A stretch of DNA of 64,000 bases from Synechococcus sp. PCC 7336 (GTDB lineage Bacteria > Cyanobacteriota > Cyanobacteriia > Thermostichales > PCC-7336): NCBI RefSeq assembly GCF_000332275.1, contig NZ_CM001776.1:4462008-4526007 (forward strand), in the 5' to 3' direction. Of this stretch, positions 18,285-26,888 are shown piece by piece (the stretch's first letter is position 1; the number at the start of each line of letters is the position of its first letter). Made by a program: the position numbers and the translations under genes. The notes beneath the pieces were generated by a model, which saw only the letters and a program-made list of their open reading frames with translations, made no database searches and was not told the DNA's origin.

Positions 18285-19469
18285 ATGAAGCTTGCCTACT
18301 TAGACTGTGCTGCTGGAATTGCGGGCGATATGTGCCTGGGGGCATTGCTCGATTGTGGCTTGCCATTGGATTATCTCGAGCAAGAGTTGAGCCGCCTCCA
18401 CTTGGAGGAAGAATACGAATTGCAAGTGCATTCAGTGACGCGATCGGGCGTGAAAGCCACCCAGGCAATTGTTCAGACCGCCGGTCGAGAGTCCCCTTCT
18501 CGTCATTGGCCCGAGATTCAGGCGACGATCGCGTCTTCTTCTTTGTCCCCCACCATCGCCCAGCGCAGCCTCGATATCTTTCGCACCCTCGGCCAAGCGG
18601 AAGCTGCTGTCCACGGTCAGTCTCTAGAGTCGGTTCACTTCCACGAAGTGGGAGCGGTCGATGCCACGATCGATATTGTGGGTACTTGCATTGGCCTCGA
18701 TTGGCTGCAAGTGGAGCGCATCATTGCCTCTCCGCAACCGGTGGGAGGGGGATGGGCCAACAGCGCCCACGGCAAGATACCAGTGCCCGTCCCTGCCGTC
18801 ATGCAGTTATGGCAAGATTTTCGCGTGCCGGTCTTTAGCAATGGTGTGGAGTCAGAATTGGTCACTCCCACTGGAGCCGCAATTTCAGTCAGTTGGGCAG
18901 ATGGTTTTGGCCCCTGTCCCCCCATGCAAGTGGAACAGGTGGGTGTGGGCGCGGGCACGAAAGACTTACCTCTACCCAATGTGTTGCGGTTGTGGGTGGG
19001 AGACAGTTTGGCGGAGCAACCCACTGAAACCATCGCCGTGCTAGAAACCCAAATTGACGATGTCAATCCGCAGGTGGTGGCCTACACGTTCGAACGGCTG
19101 TTCGAGGCCGGTGCCTTGGATGTATTTTCGCAGCCAGTCACGATGAAGCAAAATCGTCCCGGCACCCTCGTCACTGCGATCTGCCCCCCCCACCTGGCCG
19201 ATCGGTGCGAGGGCATCTTGTTTGAGGAAACCACCACCATCGGCATTCGGCGATCGCTGCAGCAGCGGTCTGTCCTAGAGCGGGAAATTATGCGGGTCGA
19301 AACCCCCTACGGCTCGATCCAAATGAAGGTTGCTCGCCGCCACGCCCAAGTGGTCAATGCCCAGCCAGAATTCTCTGACTGTGCCGCCCTTGCCCGCAAA
19401 TTTCACATCCCCGTCCAGCAGGTATGGCTGGCCGCTCAAGCAGCTTGGCATCGGACAGCGCAGTTGTAG
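18285..19469 (+). CDS. larC: Nickel-pincer cofactor biosynthesis protein LarC
   Basis: LarC inserts nickel into the pincer cofactor of lactate racemase and related enzymes in a CTP-dependent step. The 394-residue product is an intact single frame; it begins MKLAYLDCAAGIAGDMCLGALLD and contains VHFHEVGAVDATIDIVG, the typical LarC HFHE motif, and IDDVNPQVVAYTFERLFEAGA. No larB, larE or larA is in the window, so the client enzyme is unknown. The open frame is unlike the Lactobacillus arrangement, where LarC is made by a frameshift. It is convergent with msrP, 9 bp apart. Confidence 0.93.
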   Translation: MKLAYLDCAAGIAGDMCLGALLDCGLPLDYLEQELSRLHLEEEYELQVHSVTRSGVKATQAIVQTAGRESPSRHWPEIQATIASSSLSPTIAQRSLDIFRTLGQAEAAVHGQSLESVHFHEVGAVDATIDIVGTCIGLDWLQVERIIASPQPVGGGWANSAHGKIPVPVPAVMQLWQDFRVPVFSNGVESELVTPTGAAISVSWADGFGPCPPMQVEQVGVGAGTKDLPLPNVLRLWVGDSLAEQPTETIAVLETQIDDVNPQVVAYTFERLFEAGALDVFSQPVTMKQNRPGTLVTAICPPHLADRCEGILFEETTTIGIRRSLQQRSVLEREIMRVETPYGSIQMKVARRHAQVVNAQPEFSDCAALARKFHIPVQQVWLAAQAAWHRTAQL

Positions 19470-19478
19470 AGGCAGAAA

Positions 19479-20459
19479 CTAGGCGTACAAATGGGCTACA
19501 TACTCTGCGTAGCCGTTGTATGGAAGTGTCGGTTGACGAGTCCATCCCCAGGCGGGGCCATCGCCAACGAGACGTTCTTCGGCTTGCGACCAGCGGGGAT
19601 GGGGAACAGCAGGATTCACGTTGGATTCAAATGCGTATTCGCTGGGGGCGAGGGTATTCCAATAGGTGGCGGGTTGCTCGGTAACAAATTCGATTTTGAC
19701 AATTGATTTGGCCCCTTTAAAGCCGTATTTCCAAGGCACCACCATGCGAATGGGGGCTCCGTTTTGTTTGGGCAAGTCTTTACCGTAGGTCCCGAGTGCG
19801 AAAAAAGCCAACTCATTGGCCATCTCGTCGAGACGCAGTCCTTCAGTGTAGGGCCAAGGGAGAGAGGCAGAGGGGGGCCAAAACGGACCCGTGGTGATGG
19901 CGGGATCGTAAAAAGATTGAAATCGGACGAATTTTGCTTCAGCAGTGGGCTGCACGTCTTCTAACATCAGTCGCATGGGGAAACCCAGCCAGGGCACCAC
20001 CATCGCCCACGCTTCCACGCAGCGGAAGCGGTAGACGCGCTCTTCGAGGGGAAATTGGCGGCGGAGGCTGTCAAGATCGTAAATTTTGGGGTTTTGGACT
20101 AGACCGGTAACCTCGACTTTCCAGTCGTCGGTGGGCAGAGCTTGGGCTTTGCGCCAGATGGTTTTCGAGTTGCCAAATTCGTAGAAATTGTTGTAGCGGG
20201 AAACCAAAGATTCTGCTGTAGGGGTCAAGCCGGTATCGGTAAAATCGGCGTTTGGAACGTAATTTTCAGGTGCAACAGTAGTGCTGTCTCCCACTAAAGC
20301 CGAACGGGAAGGGCGATCTCCTAGGATCGATGCCGCTGCAATACCCATGCCCGCGCCAGCCAGTTGTTTCAAAAAGCGGCGGCGGCTGCGGTAGGAGCTC
20401 TCGGAGGTAATGCGACTCTCCGGCAGATGCCAGGGTTTGGGAACTCGAATCAGCGGCAT
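19479..20459 (-). CDS. msrP: Protein-methionine-sulfoxide reductase catalytic subunit
   Basis: MsrP is a periplasmic molybdopterin enzyme that repairs oxidised methionines in envelope proteins. The 326-residue product has a Tat signal around residues 25-45 (SRRRFLKQLAGAGMGIA) and the molybdenum-ligand Cys in YRFRCVEAWAMVVPWLG. C-terminal GAPIRMVVPWKYGFKGAKSI is family typical. The length and order match YedY/MsrP. Its haem partner MsrQ is not in the window. The start MPLIRVPKPWHLPES at 20459 is normal. Confidence 0.95.
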   Translation of the reverse strand: MPLIRVPKPWHLPESRITSESSYRSRRRFLKQLAGAGMGIAAASILGDRPSRSALVGDSTTVAPENYVPNADFTDTGLTPTAESLVSRYNNFYEFGNSKTIWRKAQALPTDDWKVEVTGLVQNPKIYDLDSLRRQFPLEERVYRFRCVEAWAMVVPWLGFPMRLMLEDVQPTAEAKFVRFQSFYDPAITTGPFWPPSASLPWPYTEGLRLDEMANELAFFALGTYGKDLPKQNGAPIRMVVPWKYGFKGAKSIVKIEFVTEQPATYWNTLAPSEYAFESNVNPAVPHPRWSQAEERLVGDGPAWGWTRQPTLPYNGYAEYVAHLYA

Positions 20460-20541
20460 AACACTCCAATTGAGGTAATCTTTTGCATTCTAAACTTAGG
20501 AGATCGATCTAGGTATTCCCTGAAAGACGACTGAGAGTGAC

Positions 20542-21681
20542 TTGGCGTCAGCTACAATTTTGCGATCGCGTTCGACACCGTCTGGGATACAGCAAAATCA
20601 TTCAGAGGTGTCAGAAGTGACGGACACCAAAATTTGGATCGGTCGGGTCGACCGCTCAAACCCCTTCGGACCTGAGTTCGATGGTTCTGCATGCCCTCAC
20701 CCACAACCCCTCTCCCTGGGGAGAGGGGAGCAAGAGGGGCAATCGAACCCTCCTCCATTTAGCGTTCTTGTTCCCCTGACCCTAAACTTCGAGACCGTCA
20801 AATGGCCCCCCAGTGCCGAAGCGCTCCTCGGTCCCCTTTCCCTCGCCCTACAAACGGGAGGTCTGCACGTCAAGCGCCGCAAACTGTTGGCCCAAGCCTT
20901 CCAACCCCGAGCGCTAGATAGCTATATTCCGACCATAGAAGCCATTAGCGATCGCTACTGCCAAGCTTGGGTCGTCGCCCGAGAACTGACTTGGTACCCC
21001 CAACTGCGTCGCTACACTCTAGACATTGCCTGCAAGCTCTTCGTCGGCCTCGATCGCGGTTCGGACAGTGCCTTAGGGCAACTGTTTGAAATTTGGAGTC
21101 AAGGGCTATTCAGCATTCCTCTCAATTTGCCCTGGACCCGGTTTGGCAAGTCCATGTGCAGTCGGAGGAAATTGCTGGCGGAGTTGGAACGGCTGATTCG
21201 CGATCGCCAAGCCGCCGTAGATGGGGAAGCAAATACCGACGCCTTGGGGCTTTTACTGCAGGCTCGCGATGACGACGGCGAACGATTGAGCATTGAAGAG
21301 CTAAAAGATCGGGTGCTGTTATTGTTGTTCGCCGGTCACGAAACCCTCACCTCCCCACTGACATCCTTTTGCCTCGCAATGACCCAATACCCCGAAGTGC
21401 AGGCGAGAGCCCGAGCCGAACAAGTCCAATTGGGCGATCGCCCCCTCAGCCTCGACACCCTCAAACAAATGACCTATCTGGAGAACGTTCTCAAAGAGGT
21501 ATTGCGCTTTATTCCTCCGGTCGGGGGTGGATTCCGAGAGGTGCTGCAATCGTGCGACTATGGCGGCTATCAGTTTCCCAAGGGGTGGGCAGTGCTCTAC
21601 GGCATTAACCAAACCCACCGCGATCGCAGCGTTTTTGCCGACCCCGATGCGTTGGTAAAGCAAGAATCAGATAATGGGTGA
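20542..21681 (+). pseudogene. Cytochrome P450 (CYP120A-like), broken at both ends
   Basis: From WPPSAEALLGPLSLALQTGG onward the frame follows CYP120A-type P450s: RRKLLAQAFQPRALDSYIPTIE, the I-helix LLFAGHETLTSP, the K-helix ExxR in LKEVLRFIPPVGGGFRE and GYQFPKGWAVLYGINQTHRD. It stops at FADPDALVKQESDNG, before the PERF segment and the haem-binding Cys loop, so it cannot bind haem. At the other end, the first ~75 codons are unrelated and partly come from a repeat element (20671-20795). A retinoid-hydroxylating ancestor is plausible from CYP120A1, but this copy should be non-functional. Confidence 0.88.
20671..20795 (+). repeat. Interspersed element, partial copy B, inside the P450 frame
   Basis: The left part matches elements A and C: cctgagttcgatggttctgc, a C-rich run, and gagaggggag. 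The right half (the tacggctgacgccacgcttc part) is missing or diverged. It lies where the N-terminal coding sequence of the P450 should be and is read through in frame. It is probably associated with the deletion that broke the gene. Confidence 0.75.
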
Positions 21682-21730
21682 AGTTTGTATAAATACTGCT
21701 ACATGTGTCAACATAGGCGGACAGATTGCC

Positions 21731-21961
21731 TTAGGCTTTCAGCAACAAGAGGATTGTCCCTGCAATGACGCTAATAGTCGCTCCAGCAATTAGAAACGTC
21801 GCTAGCCGTTCGAGGCGTTCTCCTGCACCTTGGTAAGTTTCAAACTTATAATCGAGCTTCTCCACATCGCGTTCGAGCGACTCGACATCAGTTTTCAGAT
21901 CGCTCCTTAAAGAAGCGATCGCCTCTTCGATGCGAGAGAGCTGCTCGCTCGTGTCATTCAT
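21731..21961 (-). CDS. Small coiled-coil protein with C-terminal membrane anchor
   Basis: The 76-residue product begins MNDTSEQLSRIEEAIASLRSD, continues as a charged heptad-like helix to about residue 40 and ends in a hydrophobic segment (TFLIAGATISVIAGTILLLL). This is the layout of a tail-anchored coiled-coil protein. I do not recognise a named family. It sits downstream of the broken P450 on the opposite strand; the helical pattern and compact start support a real gene, but the short length leaves doubt. Confidence 0.6.
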   Translation of the reverse strand: MNDTSEQLSRIEEAIASLRSDLKTDVESLERDVEKLDYKFETYQGAGERLERLATFLIAGATISVIAGTILLLLKA

Positions 21962-22232
21962 GCCAAAATCTCTCGCGCCATCTCTCTCGCGCCATCCAAG
22001 CTGAATACTACCATACTAAAACCTAAGCAGTTTAATAAGCGACCTCTATTGCAGTAGCCCGGGCCACAAACCTAGAATTTACTCGAAAACCGCCACATCT
22101 ACTTATACCGGCCTACCTCAAAAATCGGTAGTGTTCTAGAAGTCAAGATAGAGTGTCTATAGGGCGAGAGTTTTAGGATCTCATATCCTTATCTATTAAG
22201 AGCTACCCGTTATACTAAAACTGACAAGCAAA

Positions 22233-22775
22233 ATGGATAAATCTCAAGTACATATCAGCAAGTTTCTGAGTCTAATTCTCAGGCATAAGCCCGAAACAAT
22301 TGGTTTGGAGCTAGACAATTCTGGCTGGGCTAATGTCAGCGAACTTCTTGCAAAAGCAGAAGAACACAACCGCCAGATTTCAATGAAAGAATTAATAACT
22401 GTTGTTGCTGAGAATGACAAACAGCGATTTATATTTAACTCAGACAGATCGAAGATACGCGCGAATCAAGGACACTCCCTTAGCATTGAGCTTGATTTAA
22501 AACCTGTAAAACCTCCCGAAATTCTGTATCACGGGACGGCGACCCGATTTATCGACTCAATTCGAACACAAGGGCTAATCAAGGGAAGGCGACAACACGT
22601 TCACTTGTCCTCGGATATCGAAACGGCAAGGAAAGTTGGCGATCGACATGGAAAACCAGTCATTCTAGCGGTGTTGACAGACAAGATGCACGATGGCAAT
22701 CATCAGTTTTTCCTCTCAGATAACAAAGTTTGGCTGACAGATTATGTGCCTGTTGAGTACATTTTGTTTCCATAG
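22233..22775 (+). CDS. kptA: RNA 2'-phosphotransferase Tpt1/KptA
   Basis: The 180-residue product begins with the family winged-helix segment SKFLSLILRHKPETIGLELD and has YHGTATRFIDSIRTQGL and VHLSSDIETARKVGDRHGKP. These are the NAD+-binding residues of KptA, which transfers a 2'-phosphate from RNA to NAD+, forming ADP-ribose cyclic phosphate. In yeast the role is tRNA splicing; the bacterial substrate is unknown. The gene is noticeably AT-rich, lacks HIP1 sites and stands alone between a P450 relic and an unrelated minus-strand gene, which suggests horizontal acquisition. The ATG at 22233 gives the full family N-terminus. Confidence 0.93.
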   Translation: MDKSQVHISKFLSLILRHKPETIGLELDNSGWANVSELLAKAEEHNRQISMKELITVVAENDKQRFIFNSDRSKIRANQGHSLSIELDLKPVKPPEILYHGTATRFIDSIRTQGLIKGRRQHVHLSSDIETARKVGDRHGKPVILAVLTDKMHDGNHQFFLSDNKVWLTDYVPVEYILFP

Positions 22776-22892
22776 AATGGTGCATAAAGATTTCTTTGAG
22801 CTAGATCTCCCTCGAGAGATCGTTTAGATCTAGCTTTCTGTTCCGCTGATAGAAGTTACGGCTTGGAGATTCCAAGCAAATAATGTAGGACT

Positions 22893-23390
22893 CTAGGAAA
22901 GCGCGATCGCATATTCAACATTGAAGCGCGATCTCATATCTACTGTCTCGCGATCGCCAATATTCGTGTTGCTCAACTCCAAATTGTAGAAATCGACCGA
23001 ATCGCCTTCGAAGTAAGGACCGGCATGCCAAGTGCCGAGGTCGAGTTTGACAAAACAGCTTCCAGGTATACGAAAAACCGTAATTTCCTCAGGTTCGGGG
23101 TGAGATTTCTCACCGGGGGGAGCCACCGCCAGAAACCATTCTTTTCCATCTAACGATCCCAAACATTGGGTACATTGACAGTGGCGAGTTATCTCGTGAA
23201 AGCGGAAGCTCCGTCGCTGCAAGTGCATAATGTAAAACCGAGGAACACCGCGATCTAAAATGAGTTTCGCATCCTCCCTCCCAAAGGGTTTCCCATCTGC
23301 AGTAGCCCAAATTGCCTGACCGTATGGAGAAAATGCTTCTGCAGTGAGGAAAAGGGGGCTCAACGATCGCAACTGTAATTCATCTGCCAT
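22893..23390 (-). CDS. Ureidoglycolate lyase-family cupin
   Basis: The 165-residue product has the ureidoglycolate lyase (AllA, PF04115) pattern: LTAEAFSPYGQAI near the start, EITRHCQCTQCLGSLDGKEWFLAVAP in the centre and DLGTWHAGPYFEGDSVDFYNLELSNTN near the end. AllA releases glyoxylate and urea from ureidoglycolate in purine degradation. No other allantoin-pathway genes are nearby, so it may act in salvage or on another substrate. The cupin His residues are in HCQC and TWHAGP. Confidence 0.85.
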   Translation of the reverse strand: MADELQLRSLSPLFLTAEAFSPYGQAIWATADGKPFGREDAKLILDRGVPRFYIMHLQRRSFRFHEITRHCQCTQCLGSLDGKEWFLAVAPPGEKSHPEPEEITVFRIPGSCFVKLDLGTWHAGPYFEGDSVDFYNLELSNTNIGDRETVDMRSRFNVEYAIALS

Positions 23391-23536
23391 GACAGGTACA
23401 TATCCTTAGAATTGCGACCTCGATTTTAGAGTGGCACATTGAGGGGTTTGCGCTCAAATAGAACGGCACTCGGGTAAAGCATCTCCAGCAATGGGCGGCC
23501 AAATCGGTATAATATGCCTGCGAAGTCCTAGGCTAC

Positions 23537-23634
23537 ATGCCCTGCTTGCTCTCCCATCTCCAGCCTCTGGAAGCGCTAGGGGAAGTGCTACTGAACTTCT
23601 AGAGTGGGAAGATTTCGAATATTGGGTTGGATGA
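23537..23634 (+). pseudogene. Decayed DUF4351 C-terminal fragment
   Basis: One frame reads LQPLEALGEVLLNF then stops; the adjoining frame continues EWEDFEYWVG. Together they match the end of a DUF4351 domain, LPQLEALGEALLDF followed by xxLDSWLDE, as in the truncated Rpn gene at 55137. One frameshift separates the parts, and no upstream coding part remains. It lies in the 357-bp gap between the AllA-like gene and the hydrolase; the rest of that gap shows nothing I can assign. Confidence 0.5.
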
Positions 23635-23747
23635 ATCGGATACGCGAGGGCGATCGCTGACAAAATTCGCAGGGTCGATGCGTAGCCGCATAGGTTGGCG
23701 GAGCTGCCAGACTACAATTTGTAGAGTTGCACTCCATCTCGATCTCT

Positions 23748-24677
23748 ATGTCTGAGTCCTATTTTGGGCACCAACGCGATTGGTCGTGGAGAGGGTGGTC
23801 CATTCGCTATAGCTATACGCCAACTCTGGCGGTCACAGCAGCAGCACCGATTTTGCTCATTCATGGGTTTGGAGCGTCTTTAGGGCATTGGCGATCGAAT
23901 ATCGAGCCGTTGAGTCGGACGCGATCGGTCTACGCGATCGACTTGCTCGGGTGCGGAGCTAGCGAGAAGCCTCTGAGTGTCGAATACACAGTGGATTTGT
24001 GGGTGGAGCAAATTTATGCGTTTTGGCAGGAGCACATCCAACAGCCAATAATTTTGTCCGGACATTCTTTAGGGGGGTTGATCGCCGTGACTCTGGCGGC
24101 GCGATATCCCAAAACGGCAAAAGGCTTATGCTTAATTAGCTGCGCAGATGGCCCCCATCCCGAAGAATATCCGGCCCCAATTGCATGGGCGATCGAACGG
24201 ATTTGCGAGGCAGTGGTGTGTGCGATTGGACTCCCCTGTATCTATCCATTTTTCTTTCGGCAGTTGCGACAGGAGAAGAGCTTGAAGAAAGCGATCGCCA
24301 ATGTCTACAAACTCAAGTGTCGAGTCGATCTAGAACTCGTTAAAATTTTCCAAGCGCCTGCATTCGAGCAAGGAGCCGAGATAGTATTGTTAGAATTATT
24401 GCGAGCAATTTTGATCCGTAGATTTGAAAGTCCGAGGCTGCTACTGCCTCAAATTGAGGTACCAATTTTAGTTATTTGGGGACAAGAAGACCCAGCAGTA
24501 CCGAGTTTCTTTGCAGACAAGTTCAAACAATGGAAGCCATCTATTCAGCTTATTAAACTACCGGGAATTGGCCATTGCGCTCACGATGAATTGCCGCAAT
24601 GGGTGAGTACATTAATTTCTGAGTGGGCTGCAGCAACTGAGCTAGGCTCGGTGGAGTATGTTTTGAGAAATCAATAA
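23748..24677 (+). CDS. Alpha/beta hydrolase
   Basis: The 309-residue product has a standard alpha/beta hydrolase core: LLIHGFGASLGHWRSN (oxyanion-hole HGFG), YAIDLLGCGASEKP, LSGHSLGGLIAVTLAARYP (nucleophile Ser), ILVIWGQEDPAVPS (Asp) and LPGIGHCAHDELP (His). I prefer the ATG at 23748 (MSESYFGHQRDW) to the TTG at 23727. Substrate is unknown; related cyanobacterial and plastid proteins include chlorophyll-type or ester hydrolases, which is only a weak hint. Confidence 0.87.
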   Translation: MSESYFGHQRDWSWRGWSIRYSYTPTLAVTAAAPILLIHGFGASLGHWRSNIEPLSRTRSVYAIDLLGCGASEKPLSVEYTVDLWVEQIYAFWQEHIQQPIILSGHSLGGLIAVTLAARYPKTAKGLCLISCADGPHPEEYPAPIAWAIERICEAVVCAIGLPCIYPFFFRQLRQEKSLKKAIANVYKLKCRVDLELVKIFQAPAFEQGAEIVLLELLRAILIRRFESPRLLLPQIEVPILVIWGQEDPAVPSFFADKFKQWKPSIQLIKLPGIGHCAHDELPQWVSTLISEWAAATELGSVEYVLRNQ

Positions 24678-24784
24678 CTCCTACAGGATCGTTTACATAG
24701 TATTGAATAGGCCGAAACCCTTTTTTAATTGCCTATAGGGCTACCTTGTTCCAAAGATCGATCTGCAACCGATATACTGCAACC

Positions 24785-26014
24785 TCAGTTTCGATCGAAG
24801 GGAACAGCACTCAGGAGGGTATCTTCCACCAAGATACCCTCTTTGACTAATCCGCCGAGGAGAGGCAAAATTACGGTTTCAAGGTCACAGTCGGGTAGCC
24901 ACCGGGCAACGTCTCGAATGGTAAAAACCTCTTGACTGAAGATTTTTTTGACAAGTGTTTCAACAACTTTGGGAGCTAGGTCTTTGAACTTTATTGTCTT
25001 TTGGGGCGTAACTAAAACATAGGTCTTATCATCCAGAGGTTTTAGGTTGACGGTTTGAAATCTCGGTTGTCTTAACGCTGTATTGAGCCCTTGCTCGAGG
25101 ATATTAAAACCAACCTGCCCGGGTAGCGATATTTCTGGGGCATGGGTTGTGGTCATTAACTGCGAGAGGGCATACTCTCGGACAAGCAGCTCTTTCTCGC
25201 GTTCTAGGACAGTTGATAGAGAATCAAATATTTGTCGAACGTGAGCTTCCATATTTTGGGACTGACCATAGGGCATAAAAGGTAAATTATGACGTAGGGC
25301 TTCTTCGTTTTGCAGAGTTGTTTGCAGCTTTTTGAATAGCCATGCTAAGGCATCCCGCCCAGTGAAACAATAGATGCCAATGGTGACATGTAAAGCAGGT
25401 TGCTCCCGGGCAATGGCATAATGCCAGTGGCCACGAGGAATGTAGAGGAGATCGCCTGGGTTGAGAACACTGTGGATGTAGGGATCGCCCGTTGGTGGCA
25501 TGTAAGATTCTGATGTTTCGTCGCGACAGGGATATTTAACCGTATCTTCAAACACAAACCATTCTTTTTGTCCGTCAATTTGCAACACAAATACTTCATG
25601 GGAATCGAAGTGATTGTTAAATCCTTGTCGGTCGGGCCAGGAGCAATAGATATTAGCTTGAACAGTTTGATGCCCCAGTTCTTGTTGAATGGCCCAGGAT
25701 AAGTCTGCCAAAGATTTGACTTGGTCTTGGGCTTGGCTAACCACTAAACTTGCTCCCTCTCTACATCGCTTCACCCAGTCTTTTGGGTCGCAGGGGGGTA
25801 AGACCTTGTTGTGAAGTACAAACCGTAGATCGAGCTGGTGAAAGTTGAGCAACTCGTTGAGCTGTTGCCAAGAAAAGAAAGAGCGGAATTTATCAGGTCG
25901 ATCGCCAGGTATAACGATGCCTTGTTTGACCCAGTTTTCGGATAGGAATTTTTCTAGGGAATGGGGCTGTAAGAGCTTTGCTAAGGTTGATGGTTGTTCT
26001 AACGTTGTTTTCAT
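24785..26014 (-). CDS. JmjC/cupin-4 type Fe(II)/2-oxoglutarate oxygenase
   Basis: The product of about 409 residues resembles ribosomal oxygenases of the RoxA/NO66/MINA53 group (cupin-4). The metal site is FNNHFDSHEVFVLQIDGQKEW (HxD) with the distal His in IPRGHWHYA. The helical C-terminal part may dimerise and a winged-helix-like end follows. Known bacterial homologues hydroxylate ribosomal protein residues; the target here is unknown. I set the start at the ATG ending at 26014 (MKTTLEQPSTLAKLL); an upstream Met at 26065 is possible. It is convergent with the hydrolase gene, and its 3' end contains a perfect hairpin. Confidence 0.85.
   Translation of the reverse strand: MKTTLEQPSTLAKLLQPHSLEKFLSENWVKQGIVIPGDRPDKFRSFFSWQQLNELLNFHQLDLRFVLHNKVLPPCDPKDWVKRCREGASLVVSQAQDQVKSLADLSWAIQQELGHQTVQANIYCSWPDRQGFNNHFDSHEVFVLQIDGQKEWFVFEDTVKYPCRDETSESYMPPTGDPYIHSVLNPGDLLYIPRGHWHYAIAREQPALHVTIGIYCFTGRDALAWLFKKLQTTLQNEEALRHNLPFMPYGQSQNMEAHVRQIFDSLSTVLEREKELLVREYALSQLMTTTHAPEISLPGQVGFNILEQGLNTALRQPRFQTVNLKPLDDKTYVLVTPQKTIKFKDLAPKVVETLVKKIFSQEVFTIRDVARWLPDCDLETVILPLLGGLVKEGILVEDTLLSAVPFDRN
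24815..24841 (+). terminator. Perfect hairpin inside the 3' end of the oxygenase gene
   Basis: gagggtatctt, five loop bases, then its exact complement aagataccctc, followed by ttt on the plus strand. In plus orientation it could terminate the convergent hydrolase transcript; it overlaps the last codons of the minus-strand gene. Confidence 0.55.
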
Positions 26015-26342
26015 CACGAGCGGTGAGCATTGATGGGATTGAAGTATCCAGCGCCGAAAAGCCAAAAGCCGAATTCGGATAATGTCCCCCCATTCAATCC
26101 CATTGTGGGAAAGGTGTGCTGCCGATTTGGCAAGAGAGCTGTTAATTTTGGTAGGGTTCGATCGTGTGGATATGTCATCAGCAACAGTTCGAGGGCATGA
26201 AGTTGCTGGGTGTGGATTGTTAGCAGCTTAATGCTCGATTCTGAAGGATTTTAGTGGGCGACTGCGGGTGTCGCGAGACCCCCCAGTCCTACAGGCAACC
26301 TGCCCGCTTCAAAGGAAGAGCCTCCGCAGCCAAGACATGCCT
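26015..26342. other. Intergenic region without assignable gene
   Basis: This 328-bp region lies upstream of the oxygenase gene and downstream of the NTF2-like gene, so it holds the promoter of the former. I see no RNA gene, repeat or terminator that I can support. Confidence 0.45.
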
Positions 26343-26888
26343 CTAACCCCCATCCTGCTGCTGCATGGGCGTTTGAGTGTCGATGTACTCTCGCCAGCGC
26401 TGAATTTTGCTATTTTGAAAGTCGATCGCGATCGCATCCTCAGCAGAGTTGCGGCGACCGGTTGCCTTCTCGATATCCACCCAGGTCCACTCGACAGCAG
26501 CGCGATTGCCCTCAACAAGGGTGCTCTGAAGATCAATGGCGAGGACTGAGTACTGCTCGAAATAGCTGGCTGCAGCTTTCCGAATCGCCGCTGGCCCTAC
26601 CCAGCGTTCTCCCGGCACCACAAACTCGCCTGAGGTCGCAAACAGCCTTGCAAAAGCGTCGGCATCAGCCTCTAACCAGGCGGCTCTCGCCAACTGAATC
26701 GCAGACAAAATTTGCTTGGAGGGCGGCTCTATCACTTTGCCGGACAGTTGGGAAACCGCTTGGGACAATGGTAGGGCGATTGCTGGCAGCGATCGCGCTT
26801 GTGCCGTTGCTGCTAAATGGAATAAAAGACAGCCCGCGAGCAAACAGGAAGTGATTCTAGGAGAGGCTGCAGTACATTTCGCCACCAT
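26343..26888 (-). CDS. Exported NTF2/SnoaL-like protein
   Basis: The 181-residue product has an N-terminal signal-like segment (ITSCLLAGCLLFHLAATAQA; Cys residues could serve as a lipobox) and a C-terminal SnoaL/NTF2-like fold: ARAAWLEADADAFARLFATSGEFVVPG, WVGPAAIRKAAASYFEQY and AAVEWTWVDIEKATGRRN. Such folds bind small ligands or act as isomerases. Function cannot be assigned. Its start overlaps the 3' end of the isoaspartyl-peptidase gene by 32 bp, suggesting a shared operon. Confidence 0.75.
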   Translation of the reverse strand: MVAKCTAASPRITSCLLAGCLLFHLAATAQARSLPAIALPLSQAVSQLSGKVIEPPSKQILSAIQLARAAWLEADADAFARLFATSGEFVVPGERWVGPAAIRKAAASYFEQYSVLAIDLQSTLVEGNRAAVEWTWVDIEKATGRRNSAEDAIAIDFQNSKIQRWREYIDTQTPMQQQDGG

